Positions 18,486 to 27,788 of a stretch of DNA of 64,000 nucleotides are shown piece by piece. Both the position numbers and the translations under genes were made by a program. This DNA comes from Raineyella sp. W15-4 (GTDB taxonomy: Bacteria > Actinomycetota > Actinomycetes > Propionibacteriales > Propionibacteriaceae), in assembly GCF_033170155.1 (NCBI RefSeq), contig NZ_CP137079.1, positions 1,860,001-1,924,000 on the forward strand, in the 5' to 3' direction. Below the pieces are notes generated by a model that saw nothing but the letters and a program-made list of their open reading frames with translations, was not told the origin of the DNA and searched no databases. Every line of letters begins with the position of its first letter. Within the stretch, counting starts at the first letter, position 1.

Positions 18486-19729
18486 TCCCCATCGCGCACC
18501 AACCACGTTCGGTCCAGGCCATCACCTTCGCCTGCGTCGTCAGCTACATGGGTGTCGGTCTGGTGGACCCGATCCTGCCGACCATCGCCGCATCGCTCGA
18601 CGCGTCGCCCGGCCAGACGGAGCTGTTGTTCACCAGCTACCTGTTCACCACCGCGCTGATGATGTTCTTCAGCTCGTGGGTCAGTTCACGGTTCGGCATG
18701 CGGAGGACATTGCTGTTGGGCCTGGGACTGGTCGTGACGTTCGCGACGGCCTGCGCGCTCAGTGGGGACGTCCGCCAGGTCATCGGGTTCCGCGGCGGCT
18801 GGGGCGTCGGCAACGCGCTGTTCGTCTCGACCGCTCTGGCGGCCATCATCGGCTCGGCCGCCCAGGCCCGCAGCGCCATCGTGCTCTACGAGGCAGCCCT
18901 CGGCGTGGGCATGGCGCTGGGTCCGCTGGCCGGTGGCCTGCTGGGCGCAGTGTCCTGGCGGGCACCGTTCGGCGGGACGGCGATCCTGATGGGCCTGGGC
19001 CTGCTCGGGATCGGCCTCTATCTGCAACGACGGACCGAGAAGCCAGCCCCGGTGTCGCTCGGTGCGCCGTTCCGCGCGCTCGGCCGCCACGACTTCGTCC
19101 CGGTGCTGGCGGCCACGTTCTTCTACAACTACGCGTACTTCACGATCCTCGCGTTCACGCCGTTTCCGCTGCACCAGGCTGCCTCGAACGCCGGACTCGA
19201 CTTCACGCCGATCGACCTCGGGCTCGTCTTCTTCGTCTGGGGCCTGCTGCTCGCGGTGGCGTCCGTGGTCGTGGCTCCCCGGCTCTCCCGCATCCTGGGG
19301 CTGAGGCCGACCCTGTTCGTCGCCCTCGCGGCGCTGGCCGTCGACGAGGTGGCGTTCTGGCTGGGCGCAGGCCAGCTGCCCGTGGTAATCGTCGCCACCC
19401 TGCTCTCGGGCGTGTTGCTGGGCGTCATGAACACTGCCATGACCGAAGCGGCGATGGAGGCGACGGACCTGCCGCGCGGAGTCGCGTCCAGCAGCTACTC
19501 CGGCATCCGGTTCGTCGGCGCGGCGCTCGCCCCGACCCTGACCGGTCCGCTCTCGCAGGTCGGCGGGATGGGACTCCCCTACCTGGTCGGCGCGGCGGCG
19601 ACGGTGCTCGCCGTCCTCGCGCTGGGCGCTGAGTGGTACCTCACGCGTCGGCACCGAACCGCTGTCGCCGAGGCCGAGACCCGTCGGTGCCGGGGTCTGA
19701 GTGCGGCAACGTACGCCCCCGGACGGTAG
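18482..19729 (+). CDS. MFS efflux transporter
   Basis: A 415-residue major facilitator with about 12 membrane segments. The motif after the second segment (SSWVSSRFGMRRTLLLG) matches the MFS loop 2-3 signature, and SYMGVGLVDPILPTIAASL is typical of multidrug/arabinose-efflux-like permeases. GTG 18482 overlaps the marR stop. Co-transcription with marR suggests inducible export of a toxic compound. It ends with a long polar C-terminal tail. Confidence 0.9.
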   Translation: MIPIAHQPRSVQAITFACVVSYMGVGLVDPILPTIAASLDASPGQTELLFTSYLFTTALMMFFSSWVSSRFGMRRTLLLGLGLVVTFATACALSGDVRQVIGFRGGWGVGNALFVSTALAAIIGSAAQARSAIVLYEAALGVGMALGPLAGGLLGAVSWRAPFGGTAILMGLGLLGIGLYLQRRTEKPAPVSLGAPFRALGRHDFVPVLAATFFYNYAYFTILAFTPFPLHQAASNAGLDFTPIDLGLVFFVWGLLLAVASVVVAPRLSRILGLRPTLFVALAALAVDEVAFWLGAGQLPVVIVATLLSGVLLGVMNTAMTEAAMEATDLPRGVASSSYSGIRFVGAALAPTLTGPLSQVGGMGLPYLVGAAATVLAVLALGAEWYLTRRHRTAVAEAETRRCRGLSAATYAPGR

Positions 19730-19869
19730 CCGGTTCCGGACCGATGGTCAGCTGCGGTGCAGCCGGGCGATGGTGGCGGGGTGATGGCGTACGCGTCGAC
19801 GGCGTCGCCGGCCAGGGCGGGGAGCAGACTGGGCGGGTCTGCGGCGGCAGGAGTCAGGACCTCCCGGCT

Positions 19870-20160
19870 GTGTCGCAACAGGAAGAGCAACGACAGGTCC
19901 GTGTTGACGGTGCGTAGCAGGACGTAGAGACCCCACGCGGTCATCAGGAAGAGGAAAGCGGACACGAACGCTGCCACGAGACCCAGGCGGAACAACCCGG
20001 GACTCGTGGTCAGTGCACCGTACATCTGCTGCGCATCTCCCAACCCGATGTGCCCGAGCGCATCGGCGAGCACGGAGACCGCAATGAACGACACATACAG
20101 TCCACCCGTGATTCTCGCCAACGTTGCGGGTGCGACACGATCAGTGATCTCGAAAAACAC
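19870..20160 (-). pseudogene. DUF4386-type membrane protein remnant
   Basis: The first 95 or so codons from ATG 20160 read as a DUF4386 protein: VAPATLARITGGLYVSFIAVSVLADAL, then SPGLFRLGLVAAFVSAFLFLMTAWGLYVLLRTVN. After LSLLFLL the frame continues to 19579 but loses hydrophobic character and runs opposite the MFS gene, so the coding part appears truncated. Intact members have about 220-240 residues. Confidence 0.6.
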
Positions 20161-20233
20161 CTGGCCTCCTTGCCCCGAGCCGGTGAGACGCCGTAGCCAG
20201 CACCGTGGTCAGCACTCGGCTGCGAGCATCGGG

Positions 20234-21028
20234 TCAGCGTTCATTTTCCGCCGCTGTCCCGTCATCGAGCAACTGCTCCATCGTCTCGCGTTCGGAACGG
20301 GCGATGAGCGCAGTGAAAGCTCCACCTGCGTCGGTGTCGGCCTGTTCGATCGCCGTAAGATACTCGCGGCGATCTTTCGGGTAGATCGGGACAGCCGGAA
20401 ATCCCGCGCGGCGCAGCAGCACGTTCATGAGGAGGCGTGCAGTGCGTCCGTTGCCATCGACGAAGGGATGGATCTTCACGAAGTCGAGGTGCACATGAGC
20501 GGCGTGGACGATCGGATGCAGTTCGGCAGGCAGATGGTTGATGCTCTCGACCAATGCGGCGACGAGATCGGGGACCTTCAGCGGGGTCGGGAAAATGGTC
20601 TGCGAGCCGGCTACCCGTACGCCGGTACGGCGGAGGAATCCGGCTTCCGTGTTGTTGGTGCTGTAGAGCACGCGCCGATGGAGAGAGAGGATGTCAGCTT
20701 CGGAAATCTCGGGCTGGTTCTGCAGCACATCGGTGGCGTAGTCCCAGGCGATCGCGTGGTCACGCGCTTCGAGGTGCTCGCGGAGGGACTTGTCCGGGAT
20801 GATCGCATCATCCTCGATGACCATGCGCGTTTCTATGCTGGAGAGGGTGCTTCCCTCGAGTGCGTTCGATGTGTAGGTCAGCTCGCTGCGCAGCCATTCC
20901 CGGTACTGCGCGATACCCGCTTCGATACCGTCAGGGAATCGCCGATGTAGCTGATCCTGGAGCTCGCCAATAATATCCAGTTCAGACTGAATATTCGCTT
21001 CATGCTGGCGGGCGATTTCCGGATTCAT
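20234..21028 (-). CDS. Fic-domain protein (AMPylase-like, class II)
   Basis: A 264-residue Fic protein, predicted to transfer AMP or a related group to a hydroxyl side chain. The active-site motif HPFVDGNGRTAR starts at His187. The inhibitory motif SNALEG (Ser54 to Glu58-Gly59) lies N-terminal to the Fic fold, which makes it a self-inhibited class II enzyme. Start ATG 21028. No antitoxin-like partner gene is adjacent, as expected when the inhibitory helix is built in. Target unknown. Confidence 0.92.
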   Translation of the reverse strand: MNPEIARQHEANIQSELDIIGELQDQLHRRFPDGIEAGIAQYREWLRSELTYTSNALEGSTLSSIETRMVIEDDAIIPDKSLREHLEARDHAIAWDYATDVLQNQPEISEADILSLHRRVLYSTNNTEAGFLRRTGVRVAGSQTIFPTPLKVPDLVAALVESINHLPAELHPIVHAAHVHLDFVKIHPFVDGNGRTARLLMNVLLRRAGFPAVPIYPKDRREYLTAIEQADTDAGGAFTALIARSERETMEQLLDDGTAAENER

Positions 21029-21072
21029 GTATGGCGATCATACGGGATTGCACAGGGTTTGACCATGGGGGT

Positions 21073-21129
21073 GACCGGGACCTGCTCGACCACGTCCGAG
21101 ATCTGACCGCCGCAGGAGGCCGGGCCGGC
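21073..21129 (+). pseudogene. Serine recombinase scrap
   Basis: Reads DRDLLDHVRDLTAAGGRAG in frame and aligns with ERDLFDHVQDLIAARGHSG of the large serine recombinase at 33174-33230, with about three quarters of the bases the same. It has no start or continuation. This is a relic of an element like the one at 31.3-34.1 kb. Confidence 0.65.
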
Positions 21130-21243
21130 CCCGTCTGGTCCGGCATGCTTCACCGGCCGTTCACCGGGAGTTCATCGAATCACTATTGATGTTTCATGCA
21201 TCACATCTCCCGCCATGACACGCCTGGAGTCAAGCATCAACAC

Positions 21244-21360
21244 GTGAGTGTTGAACTACTGCTGCTTCTCCTCGTGATTGCCACAGCCGTTGGCTTTGAC
21301 TTCACCAACGGCTTCCACGACACCGGCAATGCGATGGCCACCTCCATCAGCACTCGGCCG
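21244..21360 (+). pseudogene. PiT-family phosphate permease N-terminal fragment
   Basis: From GTG 21244 the frame reads SVELLLLLLVIATAVGFDFTN and then GFHDTGNAMATSIST, the first transmembrane segment and signature of inorganic phosphate transporters (PiT, family DFxNGFHDxANA). Similarity stops after about 38 codons, where the frame runs into unrelated sequence to 21465. The remaining 300 or more residues of the permease are missing, so this is a 5' remnant. Confidence 0.8.
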
Positions 21361-21492
21361 ACCCAGATCGTCCGCCCGGCGGCCTACGGGGGCACTCCTC
21401 TCGGGGAGTGTCCCCGTACCCGTGTGCAGACGGGACACCCGGCGAAATCCAGCTGCGGACGTTAACGACAGGCCGCGATGTGGCTGTCCGCG

Positions 21493-22494
21493 TCAGCAGC
21501 GCTCGACCACCATCGCGAGCCCCTGGCCCGATCCGGCCGACACGGCGGCCAGGCCGAAGCGCCCTCCATCCTCACGGACGATCTGGCTGAACAGCCGCGT
21601 CATCACGACCGCACCAGAGGCACCCCAGGGATGACCGAAGGCGAGCGCGCCACCCTCACGACACACCTGCTCCTCATCGATCCGCAGCACCGAGCAGGCG
21701 ACGAGTACGTTCGCCGCGAAGGCCTCGTCGAACTCGATCACGTCGAACTGCGCGATCTTCAGGCGAGTGGAATAGAGGACCTTCTCAATGGCGGGAACGA
21801 TGCCCCAGCCGACCCGCGCCGGGTCGCAGCCGAAGGCCGCGCTGGCCGTCACCCGCAGGCCGGGACGGCGGTCACGCCGATGGGTGGATCCGTCGACCAT
21901 CAACACCGCCGCGGCGCCGTCGTCGATCACGGACGGATCCGCTGCGGGATCGACCGGGTCATCCACCGACACCTTGCCGACCGGCACGATCTCCGCAGCA
22001 AAGACTCCACCGGCTGCCGCGTCGGTCGCCCGGCGACGGGAGCGCTCGGCGTAGCCGAGGCGCCGGTCGCGAGTGACGTGGTACTCCTCGGCGAGCCGGT
22101 CAGCCGCCTCGGCCATCGACGGGTTGATCGGCTCGTTCGCCGACGACCCGGACTCGACCCCGCCGGCGATGATGTAGCCGGGGTTGTTGACCGAGACGAG
22201 CTTGTCCGCGGCATAGTCGATGGCGGACAGACCGGAGGCCCGGCCACGCTCGAGCGACACGGCGGGCACTTCGTCGGGTACACCGGCAGCTTCCAGGGCA
22301 TCACGTCCCAGACCGACTCGGCCGAACGCGTGGCCGAGGATGACGTCGCGGAAATGTTCGGGAGCCGGGCACGCCTCGTAGAGGTGTTTCAGCACAGGGG
22401 CGGCAAGGTTGGCCGGGGCCACACCGGCGAGTGAGCCGCCGTTGTGGGCGAAGGGCGTGCGTACTGCGTCGATGATGACCGCGTTGTTGATCAC
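21493..22494 (-). CDS. Thiolase-like protein lacking both catalytic Cys (paralogue 1)
   Basis: A 333-residue thiolase-fold protein, about 60 residues shorter than PhaA-type thiolases. It keeps EFDEAFA and the active-site His block AFGHPWGASG, but the acyl-accepting Cys is Arg (ERGRASGLSA, where family members have NxxCxSG) and the second Cys is Ser (GLAAVSAGSGQG). GTG 22494 is chosen because AGGAGG lies 5 bases upstream. It stands alone, unlike its close paralogue at 36097-37098 in the biotin ECF operon. An acetyl-CoA acetyltransferase function is therefore unlikely; a cysteine-independent C-C lyase or a binding role is possible. Confidence 0.8.
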   Translation of the reverse strand: MINNAVIIDAVRTPFAHNGGSLAGVAPANLAAPVLKHLYEACPAPEHFRDVILGHAFGRVGLGRDALEAAGVPDEVPAVSLERGRASGLSAIDYAADKLVSVNNPGYIIAGGVESGSSANEPINPSMAEAADRLAEEYHVTRDRRLGYAERSRRRATDAAAGGVFAAEIVPVGKVSVDDPVDPAADPSVIDDGAAAVLMVDGSTHRRDRRPGLRVTASAAFGCDPARVGWGIVPAIEKVLYSTRLKIAQFDVIEFDEAFAANVLVACSVLRIDEEQVCREGGALAFGHPWGASGAVVMTRLFSQIVREDGGRFGLAAVSAGSGQGLAMVVERC

Positions 22495-22763
22495 AGCAAC
22501 CTCCTGGCATGTGCTCGAGCAGGAAGCCCGCGCACGGATGGTAAACGGACCCGGCCCGGACGGGTCCGATGCTGTGATGGATGAGCGCGGCGGAGACCAC
22601 GATGCGACCGCACCTACCTCACCGCACGGTCTCGCCAGTACGGGTAATACAGGTAGGGACTGTTGGTCGCAGAGCAACGATTTCATGGGCGAGCCCCACC
22701 GCCCAGGTCTCAGAGACTACCAGCCCTGGAGTCGGGGCACTCAACCATGGCTTTGGGCCGGGC

Positions 22764-23276
22764 CACGAATATATATCGAAAGTCCTGGGGGCCGGGTGGT
22801 GCTGGTTGCTCGCAGGATACGCGGCCTGTCTGACCGGCAAGAACTTCAAGATGTCCGTTCGCCGCGGCCTGGCGTTCCTGGTCCCCGCTGTCCTGGCCTA
22901 CGAGGTCGCTGACCTCGCCGGTGGCACCTACAGCACGACGATTCCACCGGCGCCTGGCCAGATCGACCTGCTGAACTTCATCGTCTGGACCGTCTACTAC
23001 GTCATCCTGAGTCTCGTCGCGGTGGCCGTGCTGTCGGCGATTCTGGCCGCCACCCGATCGGGCGGCGTAATTGGCTTCTTCGGCGCCGTTGCGGTGCCAG
23101 GCCTGGTCGCCTATCTCGCCCTCAGCACCTATCGCGGGTTGATCATCCCGCCCGGGTTCGATCCGATCGGCCAGGTCGTCAGCCTGGCGGCAGGCACGTC
23201 GGCGGCAGCGGTCACCGGCACTGTGGGGCTGGTCGTTCTGATCCGCCCCCTGGCGCGGCGTGTCAGGTCAAGCTGA
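22764..23276 (+). CDS. Unidentified membrane protein, N-terminus unclear
   Basis: The reading frame ending at 23276 encodes about four to five hydrophobic segments (GWCWLLAGYAACL, GLAFLVPAVLAYEVADL, LNFIVWTVYYVILSLVAV, GGVIGFFGAVAVPGLVAYL). The frame is open to 22581, but the first 60 codons do not look like protein, and the first ATG after them (22851) would remove part of the first segment. It may be a 5'-truncated gene. I do not recognise the family. Confidence 0.45.
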   Translation, partial: HEYISKVLGAGWCWLLAGYAACLTGKNFKMSVRRGLAFLVPAVLAYEVADLAGGTYSTTIPPAPGQIDLLNFIVWTVYYVILSLVAVAVLSAILAATRSGGVIGFFGAVAVPGLVAYLALSTYRGLIIPPGFDPIGQVVSLAAGTSAAAVTGTVGLVVLIRPLARRVRSS

Positions 23277-23425
23277 CCACTCCCTCCTGGGCCCACGAGC
23301 GGAACCCGGCCCGTCCTGGGCTCAGGTGTCGTGACGTGGCGGATATTCGGCAATACTCCAACGACGTGCGGGATCGTGGTGAGCACCCCGATCGTCTGGC
23401 TTCGCCCTGGGGCGGGCCCGCGGTG
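23277..23425. other. Intergenic spacer, nothing recognised
   Basis: A 149-bp spacer between the convergent membrane-protein fragment and pnkp. I see no clear hairpin or gene. Confidence 0.4.
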
Positions 23426-25930
23426 TCAGAGACGCGGGTCGACGGGTTCGGATTCGAGGGCGAGCACGCCGAACACGGCCTCGTGGATCCGCCACAGGGG
23501 TTCGCCGGCGACCAGCCGGTCGACGGCTTCCAGGCCGAGGGCGTATTCGCGCAGGGCGAGGGACCGCTTGCGCCCGAGGTTGCGGTCGCGGAGCCGGCTG
23601 AGGTTCTCCGGCTCGGTGTAGTCCGGCCCGTAGATGATGCGGAGGTACTCGCGTCCACGGACCTTGAGTCCGGGCTGGGCCAGGTGACCCCGAGTCGTAC
23701 GGGTCAGGTTGCCGAGCGGCTTGACCACCATGCCCTCGCCGCCGGCCTCGGTGATGGCCTCCCACCACTCGACGCCGGCCGCCCGATCGGCGGGGTCACC
23801 GGTGTCGACATGGTGGCGGCGGGTCGTCCGGAACAAACCCGGGTCCGCGGTGACCAGCCGGTCGGCAATCGCCAGATGCCAGTCGTGGTCGTGATCTGCG
23901 AAGGACGCCCCGGAGGCGGCCAGCACCTGGAAGACGGCGAGTTCGACGCCGTCGAGCCCGTCGGTCGGCCACGCGTAGCGCTGCCAGGCGGCGTCGTACG
24001 CCCGGGCGTTCTCCAGACGTGCCGTGGTGCGGGCCAGCAGTGGTCCGACGTCGAGGCCACGCGCCCGGGCGGCGGTGAGCGCCTCGAGCGCGGGGGGAAG
24101 CGCCATCAGCGCGGCGGCGCCGACGGGGGCGTACTGCTCGCGCAACAGTGGTCCGGCCTTGGCCGACCAGGGCAGCAGCTCGGCGTCCAGCAGCAGCCAG
24201 TCGGTGCCCAACTCGTCGAACACGCCCGCCCGGGACACCGCATCGCGGACGCGCGCCAGCAGGGTGGCGGTGAGATCGGAGGGGAAGAAGGCCCGTCCGG
24301 TGCGGGTGTAGACCGCCCCGCCGTCCGGGGTGAGGTAGACCACGGCCCGCGAGCCCATGTGCTTCTCCTCGCACACGACCCGGTCGATCCCCCACTCGGC
24401 GAACTGGCTGAACGCCTCGTCGGGGTGTTCGAGGTAACCATCGCGCTGCGAGGTGGCGACCGGCGACATGGTCGGCGGCAGATACGGCACGAGCCGCGGG
24501 TGGAGCGCGAACCGACTCATCACCTCCAGGGCACCGGCGGCGTTCTCAGCGGTGATGGTGACCCGCCCCAGTGCTCCGGTCTCGACAGCGCGTCTGCCGA
24601 CGACGTCGTCGAGGCGGAGTTCGTCCTCACCCCGAGGGGCGGCCGCCACGGCCGGGAACGGCTTGGCAGGTTCGTAGTGGACGGCGTACGCATCGACCTG
24701 GACGGTCTCTCGCTCCGGGTACCGCAGCGCAGAGAGCCGTCCGCCGAACACGCAGCCGGTGTCGACACACAGGGTGTTGTTGACCCAGTCGAGGGTGGGC
24801 GTCGGGGTGTGCCCGTAGACCACCATCGCGCGGCCGCGATACTCCTCGGCCCACGGGTAGCGCACCGGCAGCCCGTACTCGTCGGTCTCGCCCGTGGTGT
24901 CCCCGTACAGCGCGAAGGCGCGCACCCGGCCGGATGTACGGCCGTGATAGGCCTCCTTCAGCCCGGCGTGCGCGACGACGAGCCGGCCGTCGTCCAGGAC
25001 CAGGTGGGACACCAGCCGATAGCACCACTCCCGCACCGCGACACGGAACTCCTCGGACTCCTCGGCCAACTCCGCCAGGGTGCGCTCCAGCCCGTGGGAG
25101 ACCTGGACCGCGCGGCCGTCCAGGGCCCGGATCAGCTTGCTCTCGTGGTTGCCGGGCACTGCCAGCGCGTGGCCGGCCGCAGTCATCCCCATCGCCAGTC
25201 GCAGCACGCCGACCGAAGAGGGACCGCGGTCGACCAGGTCGCCCACGAAGACCACCCGCCGGCCCTCCGGGTGGGTGGCGTCGACCGCGGTGCCGTCCCG
25301 GTCCCGGGTGACGGCGTAGCCCAGCCGGTCGAGCAGCGCCAGGAGTTCGTCGAGGCAGCCGTGCACGTCGCCGATGATGTCGAACGGGCCGTGCTGGTCG
25401 CGATAATCGTTCAGCAGCCGCTCCCGTACGATCCTCGCGTCCGCCACCTCCGCGACGCTCGACAGCACGTGGACCGTGCGGAAGCCTTTCCGCCCCAGCC
25501 CGCGGATCGACGTGCGCAACTGGGAGGCTTGGCGCCGGATCGGGCCGTCACCGAAGGCACGGTCGGGCCGGGTCCGGTTGCGTTCGATCGCGACGTCGGT
25601 GGGGACGTCCAGGACGATCGCCACCGGGAGGACGTCGTGGTCGCGAGCCAGCTTCACCAGGCTGGCACGGGCCTCGCGGGAGGTGTTGGTGGCATCCACC
25701 GCGGTCAGCAGGCCTCGGTCCAACCGCTTGCCGGCGATGTAGTGCAGGACATCGAAGGCGTCGGCCGTGGCAGCCTGATCGTTCTCGTCCCCGCTCACCA
25801 GCGCTCGGCAGTAGTCGGAGCTGAGCACCTCGAACGGTGCGAACGCCTGCGCGGCGAAGGTCGACTTCCCCGAGCCGGAGACGCCGACCAGGGCGACCAG
25901 TGCGAGTGCGGGGATATGCAGATCACTCAC
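23426..25930 (-). CDS. pnkp: Polynucleotide kinase-phosphatase-ligase (bacterial Pnkp)
   Basis: An 834-residue RNA-repair enzyme with three domains in order: 5' kinase with P-loop GVSGSGKST (residues 16-24), a calcineurin-like 2',3'-phosphatase (GDVHGC, GDLVDRG, GNHE, HTPTPTLDW) from about 180, and a C-terminal adenylyltransferase/ligase with the nucleotidyl-Lys motif EEKHMGSR. In known systems Pnkp heals and seals tRNAs cut by ribotoxins, after Hen1 has methylated the 3' end. GTG 25930 overlaps the end of hen1 by 4 bp; longer in-frame extensions run opposite hen1 and are not protein-like. Confidence 0.95.
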   Translation of the reverse strand: MSDLHIPALALVALVGVSGSGKSTFAAQAFAPFEVLSSDYCRALVSGDENDQAATADAFDVLHYIAGKRLDRGLLTAVDATNTSREARASLVKLARDHDVLPVAIVLDVPTDVAIERNRTRPDRAFGDGPIRRQASQLRTSIRGLGRKGFRTVHVLSSVAEVADARIVRERLLNDYRDQHGPFDIIGDVHGCLDELLALLDRLGYAVTRDRDGTAVDATHPEGRRVVFVGDLVDRGPSSVGVLRLAMGMTAAGHALAVPGNHESKLIRALDGRAVQVSHGLERTLAELAEESEEFRVAVREWCYRLVSHLVLDDGRLVVAHAGLKEAYHGRTSGRVRAFALYGDTTGETDEYGLPVRYPWAEEYRGRAMVVYGHTPTPTLDWVNNTLCVDTGCVFGGRLSALRYPERETVQVDAYAVHYEPAKPFPAVAAAPRGEDELRLDDVVGRRAVETGALGRVTITAENAAGALEVMSRFALHPRLVPYLPPTMSPVATSQRDGYLEHPDEAFSQFAEWGIDRVVCEEKHMGSRAVVYLTPDGGAVYTRTGRAFFPSDLTATLLARVRDAVSRAGVFDELGTDWLLLDAELLPWSAKAGPLLREQYAPVGAAALMALPPALEALTAARARGLDVGPLLARTTARLENARAYDAAWQRYAWPTDGLDGVELAVFQVLAASGASFADHDHDWHLAIADRLVTADPGLFRTTRRHHVDTGDPADRAAGVEWWEAITEAGGEGMVVKPLGNLTRTTRGHLAQPGLKVRGREYLRIIYGPDYTEPENLSRLRDRNLGRKRSLALREYALGLEAVDRLVAGEPLWRIHEAVFGVLALESEPVDPRL

Positions 25931-27336
25931 CGGGCCTCCCGAGCAAACAACGCCAGCTGGGTGGGCGGGCCGGCCACAGGGTCGACGGCGCCGACGGCGC
26001 GGAACTCCACCCGGTAGCCGCGACGCTCGGCCACCCCGTGCGCCCAGTCGGCGAACTCGGCCCGGGTCCACTCGAACCGGTGATCGGGGTGGCGCCGGCC
26101 GCCGTCCGCCAGGCCGTAGACCGGGTTGTAGTCCCGATTCGGCGTCGTCACCACGACATGAGCCGGTCGGGCGGCGCCGAACACGCTGGCCTCCAACGAC
26201 GCGATCCGATCCGGCTCCAGGTGCTCGATGACCTCCACCAGCAGGATGGCGTCGAACCCGGCCAACTGATCGTCCCGGTAGATCACCGAGGACTGCCGCA
26301 GGGTGATCTTGTCCCGCTGGTGGTCGGGGAGCCGGTCGAGGCCCAGCCGCCGCTCCGCCTTCGCCAGCACCCGGGGCGACACGTCCACCCCCACCACGTC
26401 GGTGATCGCCGGATCGGCGAGCAACACCCGCAGGTAGTAGCCCTCGCCGCAGCCCAGGTCGACCACGCGTCGGGCGCCGACCTCGTGGACCACTCCCATC
26501 ACCGCCTCCAGGCGCTGCACCTTCAACGGGGCGGCCGTCTCCTCCTCGGCATCGTCGCCTGGCTCATCGACCGGCGAGTCATCCAGCGCCGCGAGCCGCT
26601 GGGTCGCGTCCTCCACGTAGTCGCGCCGGGCAGCCAGGTAGCGTCGTACGATCAGCTCGCGCCGCGGGTGGTCGGCCAGCCAGCCCTCGCCGCGGCGCAC
26701 CAGCTTGGTGACCTCGTCCGACCCGACCCAATAGTGCTTGGCATTGTCCAGCACCGGCAGCAGCACGTACAGGTGTGACAGCGCATCCGCCAGTCGCACC
26801 GACCCGGTCAACGTCAGGTCGACGTACGGCGCCGGCCCCCAGCTGCCCTCCGGTCCGAACGGCGCCTCGGCCGCCCGCACCTGCCAGCCCAGCGGCTCGA
26901 ACAGTTCCCGGACCAGCTGCCCGCCCGCCAGTGGATCACCACCTGCGGTCGCGCGTGCCGGCACAGCCGGGACACGGATCTCCAGCGGCAGCGGCGATGC
27001 CGCCAGTTCGGGGAAGGAGTCGCAGCGCCCGTTCATCGCCGTGGTGAAGACCCGGCCGATCGCGACGGCGAGCATCGACGCCGCGGCGTACGGGCGATCG
27101 GTGACGTAATCGGTCAGCGCCAGACCCTCGCGCGACGTCAGTCGCCGCTTCACCATCCCGATCGGATCGACCTCCAGCAGCAACGCCGCCGTGACCCGCT
27201 CCGCGGAGGACTCCGGGTAGAAGACCGTCGCCTCGCCCACGGGCAACGCGAACGTCTGCACCCGGTCGGGATGCTTGTGCAACAGGTGGCCGAGCGCCGG
27301 AGCGTCCGGGCCCGTCAACGATACAGTCACCAGCAC
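25927..27336 (-). CDS. hen1: 3' terminal RNA ribose 2'-O-methyltransferase Hen1
   Basis: A 469-residue Hen1. The N-terminal half (residues 1-250) is the bacterial Hen1-N domain that activates the Pnkp ligase. The C-terminal half is a SAM methyltransferase: DLGCGEGYYLRVL, then EVIEHLEPDRI with the metal-binding Glu/His, and HRFEWTRAEF with further metal ligands. It adds 2'-O-methyl at the broken 3' end so the repaired RNA resists re-cleavage. Start is GTG-type at 27336. It overlaps pnkp by 4 bp and forms a two-gene repair operon. Confidence 0.95.
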   Translation of the reverse strand: MLVTVSLTGPDAPALGHLLHKHPDRVQTFALPVGEATVFYPESSAERVTAALLLEVDPIGMVKRRLTSREGLALTDYVTDRPYAAASMLAVAIGRVFTTAMNGRCDSFPELAASPLPLEIRVPAVPARATAGGDPLAGGQLVRELFEPLGWQVRAAEAPFGPEGSWGPAPYVDLTLTGSVRLADALSHLYVLLPVLDNAKHYWVGSDEVTKLVRRGEGWLADHPRRELIVRRYLAARRDYVEDATQRLAALDDSPVDEPGDDAEEETAAPLKVQRLEAVMGVVHEVGARRVVDLGCGEGYYLRVLLADPAITDVVGVDVSPRVLAKAERRLGLDRLPDHQRDKITLRQSSVIYRDDQLAGFDAILLVEVIEHLEPDRIASLEASVFGAARPAHVVVTTPNRDYNPVYGLADGGRRHPDHRFEWTRAEFADWAHGVAERRGYRVEFRAVGAVDPVAGPPTQLALFAREAR

Positions 27337-27442
27337 GCGCCGAATCTAGCAGCGGGCCGGCCGGTCCGGCGGACGGCTCGGGGGTTACGTATTCACTGGT
27401 GTCGGCTGGGACGCCACCGCTCTGACTGTCGCGAGGCGGCCG

Positions 27443-27730
27443 TCAGGCCGTCGCCAACGTCGCACGGCCCAAAGCTCCCGTCGCGGAGCCGTGGCGGAGG
27501 TCGGCCCAGATCTCATCCAGCGACAACCCCAACACATCGGCGATCGCGGCGATGGTGGGGAAGGACGGCGTGGCCACCCTCCCGGACTCGATCTTCCGCA
27601 ACGTCTCCGGGGAGATGCCCGCCTCCAGGGCGACCTGCACCATCGTGCGCTCACCTCGCGCGTGACGCAGCATCGCGCCGAGCTGCTCGCCGCGCCGAAG
27701 GTCCTCCGGTGTGAGGGGAAGTCTGACCAC
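27443..27730 (-). CDS. XRE-family regulator (copy 1)
   Basis: A 95-residue helix-turn-helix protein: RTMVQVALEAGISPETLRKIESGRVATPS with the whole XRE fold (residues about 15-80) and a short tail. GTG 27730 (MVRLPLTPED) lies 7 bases after the -10-like TAGAAT on the minus strand, indicating a leaderless message. It is divergent from a methionine aminopeptidase gene, with a perfect palindrome between them, so autoregulation and control of the aminopeptidase are likely. A near-identical copy lies at 30518-30805. Confidence 0.9.
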   Translation of the reverse strand: MVRLPLTPEDLRRGEQLGAMLRHARGERTMVQVALEAGISPETLRKIESGRVATPSFPTIAAIADVLGLSLDEIWADLRHGSATGALGRATLATA

Positions 27731-27741
27731 GCACCCGATTC

Positions 27742-27769
27742 TAATACCGGTGTAGTTTGACCGGTATTA
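27742..27769. promoter_or_regulatory. Palindromic operator between XRE copy 1 and map-like gene
   Basis: TAATACCGGT, 8 bases, then its exact complement ACCGGTATTA. It overlaps the -10 region of the XRE gene and the TATTAT that could serve the aminopeptidase gene. The same 28 bases recur at 30817-30844. Confidence 0.85.
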
Positions 27770-27788
27770 TTATTGGGGCCTGAAAGGG

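Noticed and set aside
23336-26017. An 893-codon open frame opposite pnkp
   Set aside because: No recognisable domain; Pnkp on the minus strand has all its motifs.
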